A stretch of DNA of 64,000 bases from Prunella strophiata (lineage: Eukaryota; Chordata; Aves; Passeriformes; Prunellidae), in the NCBI GenBank assembly GCA_036583965.1, contig JAZBQD010000018.1:69652143-69716142 (forward strand), given 5' to 3'. Every line of letters begins with the position of its first letter. The first letter of the stretch is position 1. This document shows, in pieces, positions 24,346-34,410 of the stretch. Position numbers and translations under genes: made by a program. The notes beneath the pieces were generated by a model. That model was not told the DNA's origin. It made no database searches and worked only from the letters and a program-made list of their open reading frames with translations.

Positions 24346-25544
24346 ATTTCACATTGGTCCATAGTTCAGAAGCACACGTCACTTTAGGGAAGCAGCTGTG
24401 GTCAATCCCTGGAAAAACATTCCTCTGCCGTGGAAAACAGGATCTTGGGGATGTCAGGACAGCCTGAGTGAGGCAGGTTATTCCCAGACATGTGTCCCGT
24501 TGGGATCCTGTTATCCCAGATTCCTGTGGGAATGGCTGAGGATATTCTGCCTGCAGGTCTGGGATCTGAGTTAGATCCAAAGGATCTCTGCAGCTCTTCC
24601 CAGGTCTCATTTAAAGACTTACAGGCTGTCCTGTGGAAAAGCTGAAATCCTGTTTTGTCCAGGATTGACCACACTGGGCTTTTCCTGGGATTTACTGAGT
24701 CCTGTTGTTCCAGGAGAATCGGGACCATCCCAGGGAGGTGCTCTGACCATGGCCAGCCCCTCAGAATCCTTCAAAAACCCAGCCCAGGCTGATAAATGGG
24801 AACAAAAGCAGAATCTTGAAAGGAACCTTATCTCCAAATGCCAGAGCCAGGGAGGGGGTGTGGAGCAGCACTTTGGGAACTCCCACGGACAGCAGGATAC
24901 AAGGATTCCATCCCAGCCCAGGCCAGGGTGACTCCCTGGGGAATGTTGTGAGGTCAAGGAAAAGTGGGGCATCCATCAGTGATAACTCCTGTCTGCTCCA
25001 TGGCTGAGGGAGCAGTTCCTGCCACAGAAAACAGGGATAACAGGCAGGCTGTTCCTCAGGAAAGCAGCAGCTTCCCAGCTGGTGGGAAGGGAAAATGGGA
25101 GGAAAACCATTGGGAAATGTTGGAATCAGGCTGCTCAAACTCGTGGCTGGAGTGAGGGCCCTGTGTGGTGTCAGCTCAGGCAGGGGCAGCTCCAAGCTGA
25201 GCACACTTAGGTGGTTTTTTTCCAGAATTTCCCCTGGATCAAACCTGGAAAGTCCAGGCCAACACCTTCCCTCTTCAGTGAGATCTAATCCATGGCTGCT
25301 TTTATCCTGAATATCCAGAGGGGTGAGGGTCCCCCCTTCCCTGGGCAAGGACAGAGGTGGGGACAGCACCTGGAGAGTCCCCAGGGGTTCTGAGGAGCTC
25401 CTGGAGCTGGGATTATTCCCGTGCTGGGAGTGATGCTGGGGGCTGGAATTTCACTGGGTGCCTTTGGGGTGAGGAGGAGCTTTCCTGGTGCTCCAGGCTC
25501 GCTCCAAGCCCCAGAGCTGCACTGGGGGAGCCCAGGGAAGGGCA

Positions 25545-25650
25545 GGGAGAGGCTTGGAGCACCCTGGCATAGTGGAAGGTGTCCCTGCCTGTGGAAGGGC
25601 TGGAATGGGATGAGCTTTTCCAACCCAAACTTCTCTGTGATTCCATGAAC
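25545..25650 (+). mobile_element. CR1 LINE 3' end fragment
   Basis: 'aggcttggagcaccctggc', 'ggtgtccctgcctgtgg' and 'caacccaaacttctctgtg'. Confidence 0.85.
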
Positions 25651-25756
25651 TGCCCAGTTTTGTAATTCTACAATTCTCTGGTAGAACATCCTTAAGTCAA
25701 AGCCTGAATTTGTCCCTTTAGCTCCCCCCTCTCCTCTCCAGCCCCATTCCCTTTTC

Positions 25757-25793
25757 CTCTGGGTTTGTTTTGTTTTGTTTTGTTTTGTTTTTT
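25757..25793. repeat. (GTTTT)n microsatellite
   Basis: Five to six copies of GTTTT ending in a T-run. Confidence 0.95.
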
Positions 25794-26411
25794 GTGAGGA
25801 AACAAAGCCTTTTGCCTGGATTTCTCCTTTTTTAACAGTTTCACTGGGGAAGGGGGGGGAACCAACCCCAAACCCTGTTCCCTGTGCCATGCCTTGCTTG
25901 CCAGAGAGCATGTTGGAACAAAGCCTGGCTTGGAAAACAATCCCAATTCCCTGAGAGAGCTCCCAGAGCCAGGCCCTGCACGCTTGGGTGCTCCTGAGTC
26001 ATTCCAGACCCTCTCACCTGTGACCAGTTTTGGTTGTGGTTCCTCTGCTGCTCCCTCTCTTACTCAGGGCTTTGGTTGGGTCCCAGGGAAGAGTGAGGAG
26101 AGGTGAAAGGGACGTGTGGGAGTTTCCAGTGGAGCTTTGAGTCATGGTTGTGCCTCCTTGGGCAGAGTTAAACCAGCCTGGGGTCACAGCAGCTCCCAGG
26201 GTGGGGGGGTTTCATCCAGGGGTGCTCTTGGCTGGAAAAGGAATTTTAAACGGTTGGTAGAAGGGAATCAAAGAGTCTCAGTTCCATCTCAGTTCAGATA
26301 AAGTGTAAACCATTTTTGTGCCCAAGAGCTTGGGCTGCTGGAGCAGAGCCCCGAGCTGTGGAGTTGTCAGGCCAAGGAGTTTCATGTGTTTGAAATTCCC
26401 TGCGGAACACC

Positions 26412-26453
26412 CATCTTCCTCCTCCTCCTCCTCCTCCTGCTGCTCCTCCTGCC
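26412..26453. repeat. (CTC)n microsatellite
   Basis: About eight CTC triplets interrupted by ctgctg. Confidence 0.9.
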
Positions 26454-26828
26454 TTCGGTGCCCTGAGCTCATTCTGGGCTCCTCCACCACGCGTAAATGT
26501 GATAAATAAACTCTGTAATCTCACCACTGAGCTCCCTTTGAAGCTGCCCACAGATCTGGATCCCACAGAAGTGTAAATCAACACTTTGGCCATAAAGGGC
26601 TTCTTAAAAAGTGGCTTTTTTTGTGCAGCTGACCCCGAGGCTGTGGTTGCCCAAGGCTTTTTATCAGTCCTCGTGTGATAAATTTCTCCTTGGAAGGGAG
26701 AGTCTGCATCATTCCCTTCTCCCAGTGCTGGGCTCACCCAAACAGCTGAGGTTTAATCAGTTTTGTATGAAAAGCTGAATTAACCCAGTTACTGAATGAA
26801 CTCTGAGGAGGTAAATATGGCTGAGCTC

Positions 26829-27444
26829 ATCCCATGGGTTTAATCCTGTCCAATTCCATGGGCAGGGACACCTCCCACTGTCCCAGGTGCTCCAAGCCCC
26901 ACTGTCCAGCCTGGCCTTGGACACTGCCAGGGATCCAGGGGCAGCCACAGCAAATCTGGGAATTCCAGCCCAGCCCCTCCCCACCCTCCCACACAGCAAT
27001 TCCCAATTCCCAAGATCCCAGCCCAATCTCCCCTTTCCCAGTGGGAGCCATTCCCTGGGTTCTGTCCCTCTGTCCCTTGTCCCCAGTCCCTCTGCAGCTC
27101 TCCTGGAGCCCCTCCAGGCCCTGCCAGGGGCTCTGAGCTCTCCCTGGAGCCTTCCCTTCTCCAGGGGAGCATTCCCAGCTCTCCCAGCCTGGCTCCAGAG
27201 TCCTGGAATGGTTTGGATTGGAAAGGACCTCAAATCCCATCTAATTCCAACCCCAACACCTTCTCCTATTCCAGGTTGCTCCAAGCCCCAGTGTCCAGGC
27301 TGGCCTTGGGCACTTCCAGGGATCCAGGGCAGCACAAACAGGAATTATTGGGAATCCATTGGGATCCTGCTGCCACAGTGGTGTCCTTGTTCTGGCCAGG
27401 GAACATTGAACTGCAAAATTCGTGGAATTAGGCCTGGATTAAAT
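26829..27444 (-). mobile_element. Composite CR1 repeat carrying one minisatellite unit
   Basis: The CR1 3' fragment (26829-27199) ends at 'cctggctccaga' and joins a second 3' end (tcctggaatggtttggattg). After 'gggcacttccagg' comes one unit (gatccagggcagcacaaaca, then ggaattattggg, at 27321-27351) and the tail 'ggaattaggcctggattaaa'. It is collinear with 20812-22201 except that the array is one unit long. Confidence 0.88.
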
Positions 27445-29008
27445 CCAGGTTGGGAAAAGGAGCAGGAGCAGGCGATGAGGGTGAATCATGGGGTGAGAGC
27501 AAAGCAAAAGGGGAATTGCATTTTCCTCATTGCACACTCGATGCCAAAACCTTGTATTTGAGGAAAATTGATGTTTAGGAATTTCAGACCCAGGTGGATT
27601 TCAGCTCTGGATGGGCAGAGGTGGAAGAGACTTTTTGGGGAATGAGTAGTGGGGGGGGTTTGAGGCTGAGTCTGAGCACTGGGGAGAACAAACCCGTCCA
27701 GCGCTGCATTTCCAAACTCCTTTTATTTAATGACCTGGAATGGAGTTCAAAAAAAAAACCCTCCCATTGTTGGGCCTCGTTTCCTGAGCCCAGGGAGAAC
27801 TTTGTCAGCCAAACCTCCAACAAATTGTCTGCTCTGATAACAAGTTAGCACCGGGAACGGGAGAGGCCGAGCCCCTCCTCGTCCGACAGCGCCGGCTCCG
27901 CGGGCAAACTCAAAGCAGGAGCTGCGGCCGTGTGTTGAGTTTACACCTTGCAATAATAATCCCTGCTTTTATCTGATCCCAGGGGGATTTTATAACTTTG
28001 GAATGGCTCTCTGGCAGGGCTCCAGCCCTACTGTCATTTTTTATTAACGTTCTTTTTTTTCTTATCCCCGTAGCCAGTCGGCTTTGCTGCTTTTTTTTTT
28101 TTTTCCCTTTCTTTTCTTCCTTAAGATTGCTTAAGGAATATGTATCCCATTCCTAGGGATATTGGGAAATGATATTTGAAAATTCAGTGTCTCAGCCCAT
28201 TAGAGTGGTCTGTAAAACCATCACAGCAGGAACTAATCAAAACTACCAAAGCCAGCCTTTAAATCATCACTCCCTTTAAATCACCAGCCCCTTCTCCCCG
28301 GGCCTTATCTCGTGTCTCATCAGGAAAAACCTAATTAGATTCTGCTCAAAAGTAAATATTGGTGGGTGGAGGTGAGGGGAGGTGAGACTCAAGCGTTTGC
28401 GACGGGGTGTGGAAAACAAGGTGAAGTTACAAAAATAACAATATTGGAGTTTTAAAGGAGCTTCCTTCCTCCAGAGGTGGTGAAACAACTTTTCCTTAGG
28501 GTGGCTCTGGAGGCAGAGCCTGGAGGAGTCCCTGGCCTGCTCTGGGAATGATCCCATGGTGTTGGCAATGAGCCCTTGGCATTGGGAATGATCCGTGGCA
28601 TTGGGAGTGACTTCATGGGGTTGAGAATGACTCCATGGTGTTGGGAATGATCCCATGACAATGGGAATGACTTCATGGTGTTGGGAATGATCCCATAGTG
28701 TTGGAAATGTTCCCATGGCACTGGGAATGATCCCATGGAGTTGGGAATGATCCCCTGGTGTTGGAAATGCCTTCATGGTGCTGGGGTGCAGGTTTGTGGC
28801 CAGGGTCACTGAGTCTTGGGGAGTTGAGTTGCTTTGAAAAACCCAAATCTGAAAAATTCAACTACAAAAAATTCAGCTCTGGCTTGGTTGGGCTGGGTCA
28901 GTTTAGTTGTGAGGGGTGGGGAAGGTGGAGTTGCTGTTTGCAAGCTTGTGGGAGTTTTTTCAGGATGGACCCTGGAATGCTGAGGGAAGTCTGTTCTGTT
29001 GAGGGCGT
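27445..29008. other. Unassigned intron sequence around the 21-bp array
   Basis: A CpG-bearing unique stretch at 27850-27930. T-rich DNA at 28040-28130. No gene recognised. Confidence 0.6.
28541..28784. repeat. Minisatellite, ~21-bp unit, about 11-12 copies
   Basis: Units follow the pattern gggaatgatcccatggtgtt plus g, with variants (gacttcatgg, gactccatgg). It is degenerate and shares the 'atcccatgg' core with the unrelated 15-bp array at 34-38 kb. Confidence 0.9.
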
Positions 29009-29145
29009 TGAATTCCAGGATGGTTTGGGTTGGAAGGGACCTTAAGAATCATCCCATCCTACTCCTGCCTGAGCAGGGACACCTTCTACTATCCCAGGCT
29101 GCTCCAAGCCCTGTCCAACCTGGCCTTGGACACTGCCAGGGATGA
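29009..29145 (-). mobile_element. CR1 LINE 3' end fragment
   Basis: 'ggatggtttgggttggaagg', 'caccttctactatccc' and 'ccaacctggccttggacact'. Confidence 0.88.
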
Positions 29146-29262
29146 GGAATCCACACATCTCTGGGGATTTTAGGGTTTGAAGAGAAACCCCCAAAGCCTC
29201 GACCTGCAGGGTCGAGCCCTCAATGACAGGATGTGCAGGAGACAGGAGTTACATCATCCAGT

Positions 29263-29365
29263 AATCCCAGGATGGTTTGGGTGGGAAGGGACCTTAAATC
29301 CCATCCCATTCCACCCCCTGCCATGGGCAGGGACACCTCCCACTGTCCCAGGTCTCCTAAAAGTC
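29263..29365 (-). mobile_element. CR1 LINE 3' end fragment
   Basis: 'ggatggtttgggtgggaagg' and 'cacctcccactgtccc'; very short. Confidence 0.88.
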
Positions 29366-30619
29366 TTCTGGACTGCCTGGTGACAACCTCAGCCCGCAAA
29401 CGTGGGTCACTGACCTGGGCCTGGCCCTGGAGATGGAAAGGTGCCTTTGCTTGTCCTACCATCCAGTCTGGAAAGAGGATTCCCATCAGGAGCTGGGAAT
29501 TCTGCCCTGATGGAGTGATGGGGGTGCTCCTGGTCTCCCAGGCTGCTGTGGATGAGGGAAGTGGCTGTGCTTGGAGGAAACTTCACCACCATGATCCCGA
29601 CACTTTGTGTTTGATTCCTAAAAGCAATGTCAGCTGTGGCCAGGCCTTGGCTCTCCTGCCTTTTTTGATGCTCCCATGGAGCAGAGCGAGCCAGGATTGA
29701 TGGTCCTGGATAACAGAGGCAATTCCACAGGATAACCCCAAACTGGCCTCACTTTCATGGAAACCACACCAAAAGCTGGGGGGATTTTGGATTGGATTTG
29801 TCATCTCCTGAGGGCTTGGGGCCTCCCCCAGCCCTGCTTCCATCAGTTTTCTGAGGGCACCCCGGGTGAAACCCAGCCTTTGATGTGGGGCCTCTTCCCT
29901 TTGTGGGGAACAGAACCCCCAAACCCCCCAGTGCTCCTCTGCAGGTGGGGTTTGATCCTTCCTGTGCCGCAGCAAACCCATGGAAGGGTTGTTCTGCTCA
30001 CCCCAGTCTGGGGAGGTGCTGGGAATGAGCTGGGGAGTTCCGTAGGATAATCCTGAATTTCTCCAGAGCTGCTTCCTCTGGGCCTCCCCCCAGCCCTGCC
30101 TTTCCCTCACGGTGAAACCCAAACCTCGCTGACTGCACGAAGCTGAGGAAAATTCGATATTTCTCACTTCTAGGTCACCTCAGTCCAGATCGTTTCCTGC
30201 CGGGAGCGGGGGGTTGGGAATGCCCTCCTGGAGATGGAAAAGCCATTCCCTTTCCTCCTGGTGTGTGCAGGGCCTGGCTCCTGGATCACTCCTTCCTTCT
30301 GGGCTCGGGGCGCTCCCTGTTCCTGCTGCAGTGGGAATGTGCCCATCACAGGTTGGGGTTTGGCTCCCATGTTCCCAGAAAGGGACAAACAAACCTCCAC
30401 TGAGTGAGTGTGAGGCCATTCAGGCAGAAATCCCTGGAAAATCTTGTCCAGTTTAAAACTCCCCCCACAAAAATTCTGAAAGGTGAAAATTCCTCAAGGT
30501 CCAAGTTTCTCCTGGTGGGGTGGAAACCTTTTGTGCCTTTGGGAACATCCTCTGGCTGCTTTTTAGGATATCTGGGAGTTGGGACATACAAATTTTTTCC
30601 TTTTTTTCTCATTCAGACA

Positions 30620-30805
30620 GTGGGCAGACCCTGGCACAGGGTGCCCAGAGAAGCTGTGGGTACCCCAGGATCCCTGGAAATGTCCAGGGCCAGGTTGGAC
30701 ACTGGGGCTGGGAGCAAGCTGAGACAGTGGGAGGTGTCTCTAGGGGTGGAATGGGATGGGTTTTATAGTCACTTCTAATCCAAACTGTTCCTGAATTCTG
30801 TGATT
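30620..30805 (+). mobile_element. CR1 LINE 3' end fragment
   Basis: Sense copy: 'cacagggtgcccagagaagc', 'gatccctggaaatgtccag', 'ggccaggttggacactgg' and a diverged end 'aatccaaactgttcctg'. Confidence 0.88.
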
Positions 30806-32479
30806 TTCTGCTTGGACTTCAATCCAGGTCAAAACTCTTTTGATAAATCAGTTTATTTGCATTAAAAGTGTGAAATCAAAGCGTAGGAGGTAAATTCCAT
30901 GTGGGGCTCCTTGTCCTGGAGCCATGCCGGAGGGACAGATTTCCTTGATTTCTAAATAACTGGAATTTATGAGGTCTTACCAACATTTGGTTTGGATCTT
31001 ATCAATATTGACACCTGGCCACGTCCTGCTGTGCTCCCACACAGGGAATGTTAATCCCTGTTGGAAAACAGAGGTGGGACCAAGGTTGGTGATCCTCAGA
31101 GAGCACTTCCATGGATCCTTGGTGACACCAACTCCATGTCCAGCCTGAAATCCTGTGTGTTTCAGGCCGAGGGCTGGGGCAGAGGAGTCCAGGGCTGGCA
31201 GCAGCATCCTCCAGCTCGTTATCCCAGATTTCCCTCTCCCATGACCGCCTGTGCGCTCCGCCCTGCTTAACGATCTGTGTCCAGCTCAGGGCTTCATCCA
31301 AAACTTCGCCTTTTCCCACTCTTTGATTCTCCTCCTCTCCAGAAAGAGAAGGATTACATAAACTGGAGGGTTTAATGAGTGCGCTGGGCTTGCTTTTGGG
31401 GGAATTTCCAGTGGATTCAGGGTTATAACTTCATTAGGTTGGGAAACTCATGGCAGCGCTGGGCGGGCCCGAGCCCCGACCCTTTGTTGTGTTCTCTTCT
31501 GAAGGACCAAGCGCTCCCGCCCCTTTTTGAAGTCCTAATTCCCTTTATGGGATGTTGCAAGGCCTTTCTATAGAGTGCTGCCTCTGAAGTCCGAAAATCC
31601 CGGGGCCAAAAATGCCCCTTTCCCCAACTGGCTTCGCGTCCTGACGTCGGGAGCAAAACTTTGTCCTGGGCAGTGTCCACCCAGACCTTTCCCTCTGGGG
31701 CCTTGTTGCAAAAATTCCCATTGTTGGGATTCATCCCTGAAGAGATTCTTCTAAAGGGATGGGGTTGGGAGTCCCCTGGCTCAGCTGGGAGGAGCACTCG
31801 GAGTAAATAAACTCCAGGGCTACTCCTGCTTTCCAGCCACTAGAGGTCAAGGTTGTGCTGTGGGATAACACATCCCACAAGGATTCACATCCCATCCAAG
31901 GATTCACTCTGTTCCCGCTGCAGCTGCCTCCAGGGGCAGCTTTGTACACGGAATTTTGTTATGGATTACCCAGCTCGTTAATTAATTCAGAGCTGATCGT
32001 GTGTGCTGGAGTGAGGAGCATTTTGAGGTGGATTTTCCAAGCAATGGAGTCTTCATGCCATGCTTGGAGTTTGGTATTCCTCAGATGTAGGAATTACTCC
32101 AGTGGGGTTTTGCTTCCCAAGGGGAGATTCCAAAGGGATTTCAAGGCTGGCAAAAATCAAAGTTGCTCCTGAATTATTTTTGGGGGGATGTTAAAACTTC
32201 CAGGTGTTGAAAAGGAAATAATCTGGGAGGTTTGCACACAGATTAAGCACACTTTGTGCTCTCTGCAGTTCAGGTAGCAAAAGTAATAAATAATTAGCGA
32301 TTTTTAATAGTAGTTAATAATCTAATTCTCCCTTGGTGTCACTGACAGCTGCATCTCCAACAGTTTTAATGGTTTTCCTGCTTCCTTCTAAATCCAGGCT
32401 GTCACATTCCCATAGGGAAGGTGATGGGTCCCTTTTGCCACCTCAGAGAATCCTGGAATTCCAGAATGTCCAGGAGCTA

Positions 32480-32556
32480 CCTGGGCTTGTGGAAAGTGTC
32501 CTTGCCCATGGAATGAGAGGATCCTGAAGATCCTGTCCATGATTTCATGATTCCCA
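32480..32556 (+). mobile_element. CR1 LINE 3' end remnant
   Basis: 'gtgtccttgcccatggaatg' and 'gatttcatgattcc'; short and decayed. Confidence 0.6.
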
Positions 32557-33469
32557 CACACCTTTCTCCTGATACATAAAAAATCCTCAGCAGAATACGG
32601 GGAGGAATACTCTAAATCTGTGTCTAAATCTGTACTAGATTCCAGGTTTTCTGAGTGCTTATTTTCCAGTTACACCAGCACACAAACCCACGTGTCCAGC
32701 ACTGCCACATCCATGGGATTGGCCTTTTTTCCCTGGTTTTGGCTGGGATTTGGCCCTGGAGACCCCTTGTGTGTTCGTGCTTGTGTGTTCCCATTCCTTC
32801 GCCCTTCAGTTTGAACTTGATCAACTCCCGAACAACTGGGGCTGAGCCACTTTTCCTGTGATTATTGTGCTCCATATCAAAGGAAAAACAATGGAATTCT
32901 TGCAGGAGGGCACAGCGTGACCTCAGCTGCCAGACAACCCCGAAATCCCTGGAATAACTCGGCGTGTTCCCACCCCTCCATCCCGCTGCTTCCAGCACGT
33001 TTTCCTTGAGCACCTTTTACAGCTCGTTCCGCACATCAACAATGTGCAATTAAACCCTCCTGGGCTCCCACAAAAATGCTTTCAGGAACCTCTGGGGTCC
33101 AGATGTGGAATGTTTTGTGCCGCCACGGCTGGAAAAGAGGAACAAATCCAGCGGTTCAGGAGGTCCCTGAGCGTGGCCTGTGACAGTCACCACATGGCCC
33201 GCGGGCGAATATTGCCGCAGCTGGGCCCTAAACTGGATCAATGTGGCAGCACGGGGGCCGGGGTGTTGGGATTTGGAAAGAGTCAGGAGCGTGTTTGGAT
33301 TGTTGCATAATCCCTGGCCTGCTTTGCAAATGGATCTGGGAATATCTGGGCTGGGGAAAAGGCGACGTGTCGGAATTCCGCCGAGCGCGTGGCGCCTCCG
33401 GCCTCCTTTGTCCCCTTCCAGGGCTGAAAACCAAATTAAATCCCAGGTGAAATCTGTGTTTCCTCCTAG

Positions 33470-33646
33470 GCACAGCAGCAGAGGAACCTGGACAACATCG
33501 TGTCCCAGCAGCCCAGGATTAGCGGGGGGAAGAAATCCAAGAAGGAATTCAGTGCCAGCTCTGAGCTGGAGGTGAAGAACACCAGCCCCATGTCGGAGCA
33601 GGATTCAGGGATCCTGGATGTGGAGGATGAGGATGAGGAGGAAGAG
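33470..33646 (+). CDS. EXOC6B: EXOC6B internal exon (acidic linker), exocyst Sec15-type subunit
   Basis: This exon has 59 codons, phase 0 at both ends. A pyrimidine-rich acceptor (tttcctcctag) precedes it and a GTAAAC donor follows it. The translation opens AQQQRNLDNIV, passes a lysine-rich patch (GGKKSKK), then SEQDSGILDVEDE, and ends in a run of acidic residues. From memory of the vertebrate proteins, AQQQRNLDNIV and SEQDSGILDVEDE occur in EXOC6B, while the paralogue EXOC6 has a different, shorter linker here, so I assign EXOC6B. The protein is the Sec15 subunit of the exocyst, which tethers secretory vesicles to the plasma membrane and binds Rab11-type GTPases through its C-terminal part. 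This segment lies between the N-terminal coiled-coil region and the conserved Sec15 domain, at roughly residues 225-285. The middle (EFSASSELEVKN) differs from what I recall for human, as expected of a linker. No other EXOC6B exon lies upstream in the window. Confidence 0.93.
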
Positions 33647-33652
33647 GTAAAC

Positions 33653-34410
33653 ACCAAACTGGGCAGTGTGGGGTGGCTGTGGTGTCTCAAGGGGTTTGCT
33701 CCTTGCTCTTGGGGGAGTCCTGAAGGTGCAGAAGAGGCTGGAGAATGTGGGATATGTCTCAAAATTTGGTTATTTTGTGTTTTTATCTCTATTGCCATTA
33801 CTTGCTCAGCAGAGAGGCCAAGGGTTGGGAACTGCCCACCCCAGTCTGTCCCAGCACCTTGGTGCTGCTGGAGAGCATCCATCCCTCATGGCAACATTGC
33901 TCCATAATGCAATTTTTGCCCTTTTCCTTTGTCCTGGTTTGTCTTTGGACAAACCAGGGGTTGTGTCAGGATAGGAGTTGGAAATTTTAATTCCTTGATG
34001 TGCTCCCTTCTTTCCTTCCCTTCCTGCTGCTGCTTCCTGGACAGAGGGTTTTGGGAACCACAAACCATAACCTGGGGATGGTGTTGGTTTTTCCTTCCTC
34101 CCAGTGCTGGTTCACCTGGGATTTGGGATGTTTCCCATGGAATAGAGCCCCTTAAGGTCCTTTCCCACCCAAACCATTCCATGATTCCATGGTTCTGGCC
34201 TATCTCAGGCAGGTGAATCCCATCTCTGGGTGTGGTGGCACTTTGGTGACCTCACGGGAGGTGACCCTGCAGCTGGGGATGGGCAGGAGGGGCTGTCCCA
34301 TCCCAGTCCTGGTCCCAGGGTGGGCAGTGGCTGCTGTCCGTGGTGATGGAGAGCAGGGGAGGAGGGGCAGCAGCCACAGGACCCCTCCCCTGGGTGCACC
34401 TGGCCAGGTG
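33653..34410. other. Unassigned intron sequence after the first exon
   Basis: Holds one CR1 terminus; otherwise nothing recognised before the 15-bp array. Confidence 0.6.
34136..34190 (+). mobile_element. CR1 LINE 3' terminus remnant
   Basis: 'ccttaaggtcctttcccacc' followed by 'caaaccattccatgattcc'; only the last ~50 bases of the element, 220 bases before the 15-bp array. Confidence 0.75.

Larger units (their letters stand above)
24346..26828. other. Unassigned intron sequence with two microsatellites and one CR1
   Basis: Nothing recognised besides the listed repeats. Confidence 0.6.
1..33469 (+). other. EXOC6B: EXOC6B intron (3' part)
   Basis: This is everything upstream of the first recognised exon. 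I searched by eye for the preceding EXOC6B segment (a stretch resembling ISMSDLKDFLESIRKHSDK) and did not find it, so this is best read as the 3' part of one very long intron. The human gene also has very large introns. Repeats inside it are listed separately. Confidence 0.75.
29366..33469. other. Unassigned intron sequence upstream of the first exon
   Basis: Contains two CR1 remnants (30.6 and 32.5 kb). CpG is more frequent in the last 400 bases before the exon. No other coding exon recognised. Confidence 0.6.
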
